Assembly (NCBI RefSeq): GCF_017901135.1
Contig: NZ_CP072801.1
Location: forward strand, 434,001-498,000
DNA: 64,000 nucleotides
Direction of reading: 5' to 3'
Source: Thiothrix litoralis
GTDB lineage: Bacteria > Pseudomonadota > Gammaproteobacteria > Thiotrichales > Thiotrichaceae
The position numbers and the translations under genes are program-made. The notes beneath the pieces are model-generated. The model saw only the letters and a program-made list of their open reading frames with translations. It did no database searches and was not told where the DNA came from. This document shows positions 7,895-17,300 of this stretch, piece by piece (the stretch's first letter is position 1; each line of letters opens with the position of its first letter).

Positions 7895-8479
7895 ATGCCG
7901 ATACGCTTACCATCCCCTCACAAACAGTCAGGTTTGAGCCTGCTGGAAGTCCTGATTGCTACGGTGGTACTGTCTACCGGGTTGCTGGGTTTGGCTGGCT
8001 TGCAAATCGCGGGGATGAAGACCACCCATAATTCCTATCAAATGCAGCAGGCTACCTGGATTGTGCATGACCTGCTGGAGCGGATGCGTGCCAATAAGGC
8101 AGAAGTGTTCCACATGACAACTGCTACGCCACCTGTTCCTGATTCCAAGTACCTTTTGACTACCGCCGTTACGGCTGCTACCCATTGCAGCACTGCCCTG
8201 AGTAAGGATTGTTCCACCGGCACTCATTGTACTGGGGGGGAGATGGCAACCTACGATGTTTACAACGTCATGTGTGGTGATGGGGCGAGCAGCGGTATCA
8301 ACAATGTCCTGATGGGAGGGCAACTGCAAGTGACTTGTCCGACCAACGATTGTCGTAAGGGGGTGACGGTCAATTTGCAATGGGATGAACGCAATGCTGC
8401 AAGTAGTCAAGCAGGTGATTTTGATGGCAATACCGACGGCGTCGAAAGCTTCAACATCAATCTGGATGCCATTTTGTAG
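7895..8479 (+). CDS. pilV: Type IV pilus minor pilin PilV
   Basis: PilV is a minor pilin that helps prime type IV pilus assembly at the tip complex. It has a class III prepilin leader cleaved after Gly13 (QSG/LSLLEV), Glu at mature position 5, and the hydrophobic N-terminal helix with the PilV-typical TVVLSTGLLGLAGLQIAGM. A conserved DLLERMRAN region follows, then a cysteine-containing C-terminal domain. It is the first gene of a minor-pilin operon and ends 10 bases before pilW; no fimT/gspH gene is seen upstream. Confidence 0.92.
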   Translation: MPIRLPSPHKQSGLSLLEVLIATVVLSTGLLGLAGLQIAGMKTTHNSYQMQQATWIVHDLLERMRANKAEVFHMTTATPPVPDSKYLLTTAVTAATHCSTALSKDCSTGTHCTGGEMATYDVYNVMCGDGASSGINNVLMGGQLQVTCPTNDCRKGVTVNLQWDERNAASSQAGDFDGNTDGVESFNINLDAIL

Positions 8480-8489
8480 GGGGAAAACC

Positions 8490-9407
8490 ATGAAAAAGGC
8501 CAATAGGCAAAAAGGGCTGTCGCTGATTGAGCTGATGATTGCGATGGTCGTCAGTTTGGTGCTGATGGCAGGGATAGGAACAGTCTACATGAGCAGTAAG
8601 CGTAATTACCAAGCGCGTGATCAGCTTTCGTTGATGGATGAAAATGCGCGTGTCGCGTTGAATGCCCTGACCAAACATTTGGAACATACGGGGTATGCCG
8701 CCACTGCTGCGGGTGTGTTTCCATTGCCAACACCGTTTGTACTGACAACACCAGTAGCAGGTACTTGTTCTGATGGTGGCAGTAATATTAATACAGCATC
8801 AACGTTAAATGTGACGGCTGATGATGCGAGTACGACTCCGGCGCAACAGACAGGCAGGGATACTGTTGGTATTGCGTATGTGGGGGATGATGCGTTGTTT
8901 ATTGATTGTGGTAATACAGAAGGTAACAGTATCACGTTGAGTGATACTAGAGCGCAGCGTTTGAAGTCGTTGTGTAAGCATGGGGCGGCGGCAAATGTGG
9001 AAGGCTCGCTCATTTATAATACGTTCTCGATTGGTTATGCCACTACACCGGAAAAGGATTCACTGGGAGTCAGTATTCCCAATTTGTATTGCTCTGGTTC
9101 GGTTAGTGCTAATAAACAATCAGTGGCTCAAGGGGTTGATGCCATGCAGTTCATGTACGGGGTAGATGCTGATGGCAATGACTCGGTAGATCAATACCTT
9201 ACCGCAACGCAAGTGACAACAGCCAATGCTTGGGACAGGGTAATTAGTATTAAGGTGGCGTTGTTAATGCGTTCGATAGAACCCGTCTTGCCCGTAAAAG
9301 AATCTAAAACATACCGCTTGTTGGATAAGGATGTGGTGCGTGATGATCGTTACCAACACGTCGTTTATAACACGGTTATTCAACTACGCAATAGAGTTGA
9401 TGGCTAA
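8490..9407 (+). CDS. pilW: Type IV pilus minor pilin PilW
   Basis: PilW is a large minor pilin of the tip-priming complex. The prepilin site is QKG/LSLIELM, with Gly at residue 9 and Glu at mature +5, followed by the hydrophobic helix and the family pattern of a second conserved stretch (DQLSLMDENARVALNALTKHLEHTGYAA). The ATG at 8490 is chosen because AGGGGGA at 8478-8484 precedes it and the prepilin leader begins there; an upstream in-frame extension would overlap pilV by about 95 bases. The product has 305 residues. Confidence 0.92.
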   Translation: MKKANRQKGLSLIELMIAMVVSLVLMAGIGTVYMSSKRNYQARDQLSLMDENARVALNALTKHLEHTGYAATAAGVFPLPTPFVLTTPVAGTCSDGGSNINTASTLNVTADDASTTPAQQTGRDTVGIAYVGDDALFIDCGNTEGNSITLSDTRAQRLKSLCKHGAAANVEGSLIYNTFSIGYATTPEKDSLGVSIPNLYCSGSVSANKQSVAQGVDAMQFMYGVDADGNDSVDQYLTATQVTTANAWDRVISIKVALLMRSIEPVLPVKESKTYRLLDKDVVRDDRYQHVVYNTVIQLRNRVDG

Positions 9408-9419
9408 GGGAGACTCAGT

Positions 9420-9923
9420 ATGAGAACAAGAAAACAGGAACGCGGTGCGGTGTTGGTGTGGGGGTTGGTTATCTTGCTGACCATGACCGTGATTGGCATT
9501 GCCGCTACCCGGATGGCAACAGTCGATAGCCGCATTGCTGGTAATCAGATGATGTCCATGCTGACATTCCAGGGGGCAGATTCGATGCTCAGGAAATCCA
9601 TCAGTTTGTATCAGGTGATGCAAACAGCGCAAACGGGTACAACACCGTCAGGTGCTTACAATAAGAATAAGGTTAAAGAATTGCAACTGAGCACCTTTTC
9701 TGAGGCAACCAGTGGCGTCAAGGTAACGGGTGAGTCGGCAATGAGTGAGGAAGAAGGTTGCCCACCTCTGAAAGGTATTGCCATGACGACTGAAATGACA
9801 CCGGATGCGGGCGGTATTTCCTGTCGGGTGTTTACCACGGAGGCAAATGCTTCCCTGTCAGGAACGGGGGCGCGTAGCGAGCATTCCGAAGGTGTGTTGA
9901 AACCCGTTCCCAAAATCAACTAA
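9420..9923 (+). CDS. pilX: Type IV pilus minor pilin PilX
   Basis: This 167-residue protein has a short basic leader and the processing-site-like ERG/AVLVWGLVILL followed by a hydrophobic helix. The PilX hallmark segment TRMATVDSRIAGNQMMSMLTFQGADSML comes next. Mature position 5 is not Glu, as is common for PilX/GspK-type subunits at the very tip of the pilus. It follows pilW by 12 bases and precedes the pilE-like gene in the same operon. Confidence 0.9.
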   Translation: MRTRKQERGAVLVWGLVILLTMTVIGIAATRMATVDSRIAGNQMMSMLTFQGADSMLRKSISLYQVMQTAQTGTTPSGAYNKNKVKELQLSTFSEATSGVKVTGESAMSEEEGCPPLKGIAMTTEMTPDAGGISCRVFTTEANASLSGTGARSEHSEGVLKPVPKIN

Positions 9924-9960
9924 GCCAAGCCAATCAACGCGAACTAATAAGGCCATAATC

Positions 9961-10380
9961 ATGACAACAATAACACACCAACGCGGTTTCACCCTGATTG
10001 AACTGATGATCACCGTGGCGATTGTCGGCATTCTGGCTGCCATTGCTTACCCCAGTTATACCGCCAGTGTGCAGAAAAGCCGCCGCGCAGACGCGCAAGT
10101 AGCCTTGATGGAAATTGCGCAGCGCGAAGAAAGCTATTTCCTGCGTAACCGCAGTTATGGGGATACCACGGCGTTGGGCTACAGTACGAGCAGTGGGGAT
10201 GGTTATTACACCCTGTCGATCACCGCGACCGCCACTACCTTTACAGCCACAGCTACAGCGACGAGTGGCAAGCCTCAGGCACATGACACGCCCTGCCAAG
10301 TTATGACACTGAATAATCGCGGTGTGAAACAGGGTGGGGCGACTGCCACCACGACCACTGCCAATACCTGCTGGAAATAA
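9961..10380 (+). CDS. pilE: PilE-like type IV pilin
   Basis: This is a short pilin (139 residues) with leader HQRG/FTLIELMITVAIVGILAAIAYPSY and Glu at mature +5, then the KSRRADAQVALMEIAQREESYFLRNRSYG segment typical of PilE minor pilins. One disulfide is likely between the two cysteines near the C-terminus (TPCQ...TCWK). It lies at the usual place between pilX and pilY1 in minor-pilin operons, so a minor tip pilin is more likely than the major fibre subunit. Confidence 0.9.
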   Translation: MTTITHQRGFTLIELMITVAIVGILAAIAYPSYTASVQKSRRADAQVALMEIAQREESYFLRNRSYGDTTALGYSTSSGDGYYTLSITATATTFTATATATSGKPQAHDTPCQVMTLNNRGVKQGGATATTTTANTCWK

Positions 10381-10423
10381 CCCATTGTTTGCCTCAGTAG
10401 CCAGAATAATAAAAAGGTGCACC

Positions 10424-13400
10424 ATGAAACGAATGCTTCGCCGTCTATTACCCGCTATCCCCCTGCTGTTTTCTACCGTATTGATGGCTGATGATGCAGA
10501 GATTTACTACGGGCAAAGCGTCAGTGCCGACCCGAACATCCTGTTTGTGTTGGATACCTCGCTGAGCATGGAGTGCCAAGCTGATGCCAACGGGCTATAC
10601 GACAAGCCGGATAGTAGCTGTGTGAACAAAAACATCGTGGCAGGCAGTGGCGGTAAAACCCGTATGCAAGTCATGCAGGAAGCCTTTTCAGCGGTCATGT
10701 CTTCGGCACCGGGCAACCTCAATATTGGTTTGATGCGTTACGGTGGGCATGGTGAAAACCAGGCGAATGGAGTCAGCTTCCCAGTAAAACCGATTGATCT
10801 GGATAAGGATGGTAACGGTGGTGCCAAATCGGTCATCGAAGCCAGTATTCCGCTGGGGCAGGATAACTTGCCCAACCCAACAGGAAACGGTGAACCTGTG
10901 CGGGAATTTTTGCAAGACATTGCCCATAGCTGGAGTGCAGGCGGTAACACGCCGATTGTGGATGCCTTGTATGAAGCCAGCCGTTATTACCGTGGCGAAA
11001 CGGTCGATTTTGGCAATCTCGCCCCCGATCAGGTACGGGCAGCTCATCCATCCACCTACACCAATGACGCGAGCCTGAATTGCCAGACCAAAGAATCATG
11101 GTGCAATAACTCAGCAGGTCAGTGTAACACTGCGCTTGCCCTGACTGACTGTAAGACCGAGACGAAAAAGGTTTGCAAGAAATACGCCACGGAAACCATC
11201 ACCTCAACGACACCCAACCAGTGCTGTGGTTGGGAAACGGTGCAACAGGCCAGTACCTGCCAAAATTGCATAACCGTAAAACAACCGGGGATGTGTCAGA
11301 ACTGTGTGACAAGTGGCTACGATGAATCGGGCCAGCCAATTTCCAGTTGCACCGAAGTGGCTTGCATGAAAGATGTCCAGCAATGTACTGAGGTGGCTTG
11401 CACTAAAAATGTCCAGCAATGCACCGGCGGCTTTACCTGCTCCACCACCAACACCAGCACGCAACAGGTGTGTGAGGAATGGGAAGACGTTACCGAGGAA
11501 CAGTGCAGGCAACAGCAAATCACCTGTGGCGGCGGGAAGCGCTATATTTCGCCGATGCAGTATGAATGTCAGGCCAACTACGTGGTACTGATGTCTGACG
11601 GGCGGCCTGAATACGCAGGCAGCGCCAGTAACGGCGGTGGTATTAACCAATATCCACTACGCCAGAATGAGGTGCAAACCCTGACTGGCAAGGGCGCAGG
11701 ATGCGGTAATGATGCCCCTAACGGCTATAAAAGTGGCACCTGTGGCTCCGAATTGACCCACTTTCTTGCCAACACGGACCAGTCCAGTACGGTTGCAGGC
11801 AAACAGGCTATTGGTACATTCACAGTGGCGTTTGGTGTGGAAGATAAGGCCAGTACTGACTACCTTGCCAGCCTCGCCAATATGACCGATGGAGCCTTGG
11901 CGGCAAACGACAGCACTAGCTTGAAGCTGGCGTTTGATCAAGTGATCCGCAAGGTTAACCGCATTGATGGTGGGCAGATCGCCTCGGCCAGTATGGCTTA
12001 TCAGCCCGATTATACCGTCACCAAGCCACTGGCTTTGGCGCAAAAAACTCAGAATGTGTATCAGCAGGTCTTTGGGGTGCTGGGTGCGGGTGTGGCGTTG
12101 GCAGAAGTCCGTTCCGGCCTAAAGGAAATATTGAACCCCTTGCGCTACTGGGGGCGTTTGGCGGTTACCAGTAATGGGGCATTCACGGCCAGTAATCTGG
12201 ATGACCTGACCAATAGCTTCAACAGCATTCTGGATAAAATTGATGCGGCATCGGCGTCTTTCAGCGCCCCGGCTTACAGTATCGACAAGAGCAATCTGTT
12301 GGCACACGGTGACAATGTGTATATCCCCGTGTTTGAGCGCAGCCAGTTACCGCTTTGGTCGGGTAATCTGAAAAAGTTCAAGGTGGCAAAATCGCCCATT
12401 GATACCAATAGCGATGGGATTGTTGACATCCAGAAAGGCCAGATATACAGCACTAAAAACAACAAGCCAGCGGTGGATGACAAGGGGCAGTTTACCAAGG
12501 ATACCTGGGATGAATGGTCAACCTCGACTGCTGCGGATGGTAATCAGGTACAAGCCGGTGGTGCTGCGGCATTACTGAACCCTGCCAGCCGCACGCTGTA
12601 CACCGATGCAGGTGGTACGCTGGGTTATCTTGGTGTTGCTAATGCGGCCATTAGCAAAGCGTTGCTGGGGGATACGGGGATGGATGATGCCTTGCACGCC
12701 AGCTTGTTGGCCTTTGCACGCGGTTACGATAAGGATGGCAGCACGGTACGTCACCATATAGGTGACATCATGAACAGCAAACCGGCGGTGCTGGATTACA
12801 TTGATGGTAAAAGTTATGTGCTGGTGGGCAGTAATGAAGGTTTCTTGCACGCCTTTGATACGGATAATGGCGCAGAAAAATGGGCATTCATGCCGCAGTC
12901 ATTGCTGAAAAACATCCGTCATTTTTACGACAACAATCAGGCTAAAACCCATTTTTACGGGGTGGATGGGCAACTGGTGACGTGGATGCTGGACAAGAAT
13001 GGGGATGGCAAAGTTGATGCCAGCCAAGGTGAGAAAGCCTACCTGTTCTTTGGTCTGCGACGCGGTGGCAGGGCTTATTACGCGCTGGACATTACGGACA
13101 TTGCCGCTCCAAAACTGGCGTGGACGCTCAACAGCAGTCAGGCAGATTTTGCTGAGCTGGGTGAGAGTTGGTCAAAACCGGCCTTGGCTAAAATGCGGGT
13201 GCAGGCAACAGTCGCTGACCCGATGGAGTTGAAAGATGTGCTGGTGTTCGGTGGTGGTTTTGACCCGGCGTTAGAGGAAGAGAACCCGGCAAGCCGGACA
13301 CCTGATGCGATGGGGCGGGATGTGTTCATCGTTGATGCCTTGACAGGTGATAAGCTGTGGTCATTGCGTGATGATGTGAATGGTGCTGATGCCTTGCTGA

Positions 13401-14332
13401 CACACAGTATTCCGGGCGATATTCGGGTGCTGGATATGGATCGTAACGGTGCACTTGATCGTCTGTACTTTGCGGATACTGGCGGTAAGGTGTGGCGGGT
13501 GGATATGGACATGGATTTACGTGATACCGATGCCAGTATGTACGATTACGCTGATGCCCGTTTGACCCTGTTGGCAAATCTGGCTGGCAGTGGGACAGAC
13601 AAACGCAAGTTCTATTACGAACCGGATGTGGCGCTGATGCAGCACCAAGGCCAAACGGTCATGATATTGGCGATTGGCAGTGGCTATCGCTCGCATCCGC
13701 AGAGCGCCGGTATTCAAGACCGTTTTTACGTGTTGAAGGATGAAAATGTGTATACACCCCCTGATCCTGATACTTTCACGACCTTGACTGATGCCGATTT
13801 GACCGAGGCGGATGCTTTGGCAGGGGCGGGTAAAAATCTGCTGGATGCGGGATATTACGGTTGGTATTACGACTTGCCGAATAACGCTGAGAAAGTGCTT
13901 GCTCCAGCGGTCACTTTCCTCAATAAAGTGGTATTTACTACCTTTGCGGTTGGCGATGGTGCTAGTGATGACCCTTGTAATGCCCCCGCGAATACGGCAC
14001 GCGCTTACGTGATCGACTTGTTTAACGGGCAGGCCGTGGCGGATTTGAACCGTGATGGTACGGTAGACGCTGATAAGGATAGATCAGTGGTAGCGGGTGT
14101 TAATGAAATCCTTAGTGGGGCGCAAATCGTGTTCCTTGACCCTGTGGGCAGTAATGGGGTGGATGCGTGTACTGAAGGTGACTGTCAGCAGAGTGTGGAT
14201 ATTCGGGTAGGTAAAATGCTGTTGCCAGTGATGGATAGTAATAACGCATTGGGAACAGGCGTGGCAGGAAGTGTGGATTTGACCGATATTTTACCTAGGA
14301 CTTTCTGGCGTGATGGTGGTCTTTCTTATTAG
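10424..14332 (+). CDS. pilY1: PilY1-type pilus tip adhesin, copy A
   Basis: PilY1 caps type IV pili and mediates adhesion, mechanosensing and calcium-dependent retraction control. This copy has 1302 residues: a signal peptide ending near Ala22; a von Willebrand A-like domain with MIDAS LDTSLSM (Asp44-Ser46-Ser48); a cysteine-rich insert with about 21 Cys (positions about 11080-11575), including a direct repeat; the return of the domain at YVVLMSDG; then a C-terminal beta-propeller with calcium-type loops (DKNGDGKVD, MDRNGALD, LNRDGTVD). The ATG at 10424 gives a proper signal peptide. A second pilY1 follows after 47 bases. Confidence 0.93.
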   Translation: MKRMLRRLLPAIPLLFSTVLMADDAEIYYGQSVSADPNILFVLDTSLSMECQADANGLYDKPDSSCVNKNIVAGSGGKTRMQVMQEAFSAVMSSAPGNLNIGLMRYGGHGENQANGVSFPVKPIDLDKDGNGGAKSVIEASIPLGQDNLPNPTGNGEPVREFLQDIAHSWSAGGNTPIVDALYEASRYYRGETVDFGNLAPDQVRAAHPSTYTNDASLNCQTKESWCNNSAGQCNTALALTDCKTETKKVCKKYATETITSTTPNQCCGWETVQQASTCQNCITVKQPGMCQNCVTSGYDESGQPISSCTEVACMKDVQQCTEVACTKNVQQCTGGFTCSTTNTSTQQVCEEWEDVTEEQCRQQQITCGGGKRYISPMQYECQANYVVLMSDGRPEYAGSASNGGGINQYPLRQNEVQTLTGKGAGCGNDAPNGYKSGTCGSELTHFLANTDQSSTVAGKQAIGTFTVAFGVEDKASTDYLASLANMTDGALAANDSTSLKLAFDQVIRKVNRIDGGQIASASMAYQPDYTVTKPLALAQKTQNVYQQVFGVLGAGVALAEVRSGLKEILNPLRYWGRLAVTSNGAFTASNLDDLTNSFNSILDKIDAASASFSAPAYSIDKSNLLAHGDNVYIPVFERSQLPLWSGNLKKFKVAKSPIDTNSDGIVDIQKGQIYSTKNNKPAVDDKGQFTKDTWDEWSTSTAADGNQVQAGGAAALLNPASRTLYTDAGGTLGYLGVANAAISKALLGDTGMDDALHASLLAFARGYDKDGSTVRHHIGDIMNSKPAVLDYIDGKSYVLVGSNEGFLHAFDTDNGAEKWAFMPQSLLKNIRHFYDNNQAKTHFYGVDGQLVTWMLDKNGDGKVDASQGEKAYLFFGLRRGGRAYYALDITDIAAPKLAWTLNSSQADFAELGESWSKPALAKMRVQATVADPMELKDVLVFGGGFDPALEEENPASRTPDAMGRDVFIVDALTGDKLWSLRDDVNGADALLTHSIPGDIRVLDMDRNGALDRLYFADTGGKVWRVDMDMDLRDTDASMYDYADARLTLLANLAGSGTDKRKFYYEPDVALMQHQGQTVMILAIGSGYRSHPQSAGIQDRFYVLKDENVYTPPDPDTFTTLTDADLTEADALAGAGKNLLDAGYYGWYYDLPNNAEKVLAPAVTFLNKVVFTTFAVGDGASDDPCNAPANTARAYVIDLFNGQAVADLNRDGTVDADKDRSVVAGVNEILSGAQIVFLDPVGSNGVDACTEGDCQQSVDIRVGKMLLPVMDSNNALGTGVAGSVDLTDILPRTFWRDGGLSY
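11348..11419 (+). repeat. Two-unit 36-base direct repeat inside pilY1 copy A
   Basis: Two adjacent 36-base units (11348-11383 and 11384-11419) code for near-identical 12-residue blocks of the form CTEVAC-x-K-x-VQQ. They lie in the cysteine-rich insert of the adhesin's VWA domain. In-frame duplication of a Cys-bearing block could alter disulfide layout and surface shape. Confidence 0.8.
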
Positions 14333-14379
14333 TATCAGCGAATGATTAATAAAATAATTTTACCAGCGATGTAAAAAGC

Positions 14380-17300
14380 ATGAAAAACAAGCATCACCTG
14401 ATGGGTTGGTTACTGTTGGCGGCGGCGTTGTTGCCTGTTTCAGTCGTAATGGCCGATGAAACCGAAATCTACTTCGCCGATAAAAGTGGTGAGGTGTCAC
14501 CCAATGTCCTGTTCCTGATTGATGGTTCCGGCAGTATGAGCCAGACCGTTACGGGTAGTGACTCTCGGATGGATGTGCTCAAAAGCTCTTTCAAGAATGT
14601 AATGGATAACGCGCCTGCTAACCTGAATGTGGGGTTGATGCATTACGCCAATCATGGCTTGGGGAATGATTACTGGTGGAGTTCCATCAAGGGTGTGAAT
14701 TTTCCGGTGTCACCTATCGACAGCGAAATAGGCTCTTCGACAGATGGTGGGGCAGGGATGACGGCTGCTGATGAAAACCTGTACAAACTGTCGGGTGCTC
14801 AACCACCTTTGACAACACCTGTGCGCTCATTTTTGTCTTCCGTCGTCGAGAGTTGGAGTGCCGATGGCTATACGCCTATTGTTGATTCCATGTATGAAGC
14901 TGCCCGTTATTATCGTGGTGACCAAGTAGGTTGGGGAATGGGGTTGCCGACGCTGGGGTGGTCTGCTCACCCGCTAACCTATGAGAACAGCATCAGTTGC
15001 ACAGCTTATCAGACAGCGAGTGGGGGAACGTCCGCCACGCCACCGGCATCGCCTAACAACCCAACCTGTGTCAAGGAATGGGGGCAGTGCAATGGTGAAA
15101 TATTGCCTGCTACTTGCCAGGCACAAACCTATAACGCTTGTTGCGACGACCCGGCTGATCCCAATGATGGTTGGGTTTCAACCGGTGGGGATGGTTCAGG
15201 TTATTGCGTCAATGAGAACTACAGTTGCTCAAGTACGATTACTACGTGCGAAAATCGGGTGTGCACGGCTTATGACACCAGTGTGGATTTGTCTTACAAA
15301 TCTCCCATCAAGCATTCCTGCCAAGCCAATTATCTGGTGTTGATGTCAGATGGCAAGCCAGAATACCCTTACTACCCCGGGGTGAATCCGCCAGAAGTGG
15401 ATGGTACGCTGTATTACCCGCCGTCATCCGAACGGTATCCGGGCGGGACAGGTTATGCGGCTGACAAAAGCAGTGAGATCAAGGTAAACCCACGTCTCGA
15501 AGACTACATGGGGTTAGCAAACTGTGTGGATGGTTCTGACCCTACCATCAACTACAACAGTGGTACTTGTGGGCCGGAGCTGGCGCACTGGTTGGCGACA
15601 ACCGATCAGGACGGCGATTCGAGCAACGGTGATCAGGTTGTCAAAACCTATACGGTCGGTTTTGCACTGAATGCAGACCCTTCCGATAAGGGTGAGGAAT
15701 ATTTGCAGTTATTAGCGAATAAAGGCAAGGGTGAGTATTTCCCCGCTGGCAACGAGGATGAACTGTCTGATGCGTTTAAGTCCATCCTGAATTCCATCAG
15801 CAAGGCAGCATCCTCTTTCAGTTCACCGACGTACACGGTGGATACCAACAATATGCTGGCGCACAGTGATGAGGTTTACATTCCCGTGTTTGACCGGGAT
15901 AACAAACCCGTTTGGTCAGGCAATCTGAAAAAATTTGCACGTACCACCGATGGTAAACTGGTCGGTGAGCCGATCGTGCGTGACCCGCTTACCAATGCCA
16001 TTACTTCAGGGACGCCGATTGTGAATGCCCAAGGTGAATTTCTGGATTCGGCTGATGATTTGTGGGGGCCTGTCAGCGGTACTGACGTTGCCAGTGGTGG
16101 GGCTGCCTCCGCGTTGCCTGCCCCCGCTGCCCGGAAGTTGTATACCGATATCAGCACTGACGTAAACTTGACGGCCACTGCCAATGCGTTGAATGCAGCT
16201 AACACACATCTCACTGATGGTTTGCTGTTGGGGCTTCCTGATGTTGCTGGTCAGGTAGTGAAGTATTGGTTGCCTGATGTGGATGGTGATGGTACGAGTT
16301 GTTTGGGTTACTACTATGACTGTGCGGGTACTAAACATAATGTTCTGGGTGATTATTCTACCAAAGCGGGCTGTGTGACGATTGCAGATGTTGCTATTAC
16401 CTGTCCCACTACAGATTATTTAACAGACAGTGCCCGTAAGCAGTTGTTGGACTTTGTGCGGGGGGATGCCGATCCTGATCCAGCGGTGACGACGCCGCGC
16501 CAGCACATGGGTGACATGCTCAATAGCAAACCACTGGTCGTTGATTATGGTGACGGTGAGCAGCGGATTTTTGCAGCCACCAACGAAGGTTTCCTGCACT
16601 CCATTGATACCACCGATGGTGAAGAGCAATGGGCTTTCATGCCGAAAGACTTGTTACCCAATATCAAGACGTTTATGGAAAATTTGCCGTCAAAAGATCA
16701 TGTTTACGGCATTGACGGCCCGTTGACGCTGTGGAGCTACGACAAAAACCATGACGGTGAAATCAAGAGTACCGATGGCGATAAGCGGGTGCTGTTCTTT
16801 GGGTTGCGGCGGGGAGGCAAAGCTTATTACGCACTGGATGTTACTTTGCCTGATGCGCCGAAGATTTTGTGGAAGAAGGAAAATGCGCCGGGGGCTGATG
16901 ACCCGGCATGGTATGAGTTGGGTGAAACTTGGTCGAAACCCAGCTTGGCTAAAATGCGTATCGGTAGTGCGACATCTAGCGAAGTACGTGATGTGGTGGT
17001 GTTTGGCGCGGGTTACGATGCCCTCAAAGATGAGGAAAATGTCGCTACCCGTCAACCTGACCAAGTGGGTAGCGACGTCATGATCGTCGATGCACTAACG
17101 GGTGAACTCCTGTGGTCATTGCAGCGCGACCTTTTCAACAACAGCGCCTTGAGCAACCCGATCAAGGACAGTATTCCGGGCGACATTCGGGTGATGGATA
17201 TGGATCGTAACGGTGCACTCGACCGCTTGTATTTTGCCGATACCGGCGGGAATGTCTGGCGGGTAGATATGGATCACGACCTGCGGGATAGTGACCCGGA

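Noticed and set aside
11348-11419. CRISPR-like repeat
   Set aside because: Only two adjacent in-frame units without spacers inside a coding region; it is a protein repeat.
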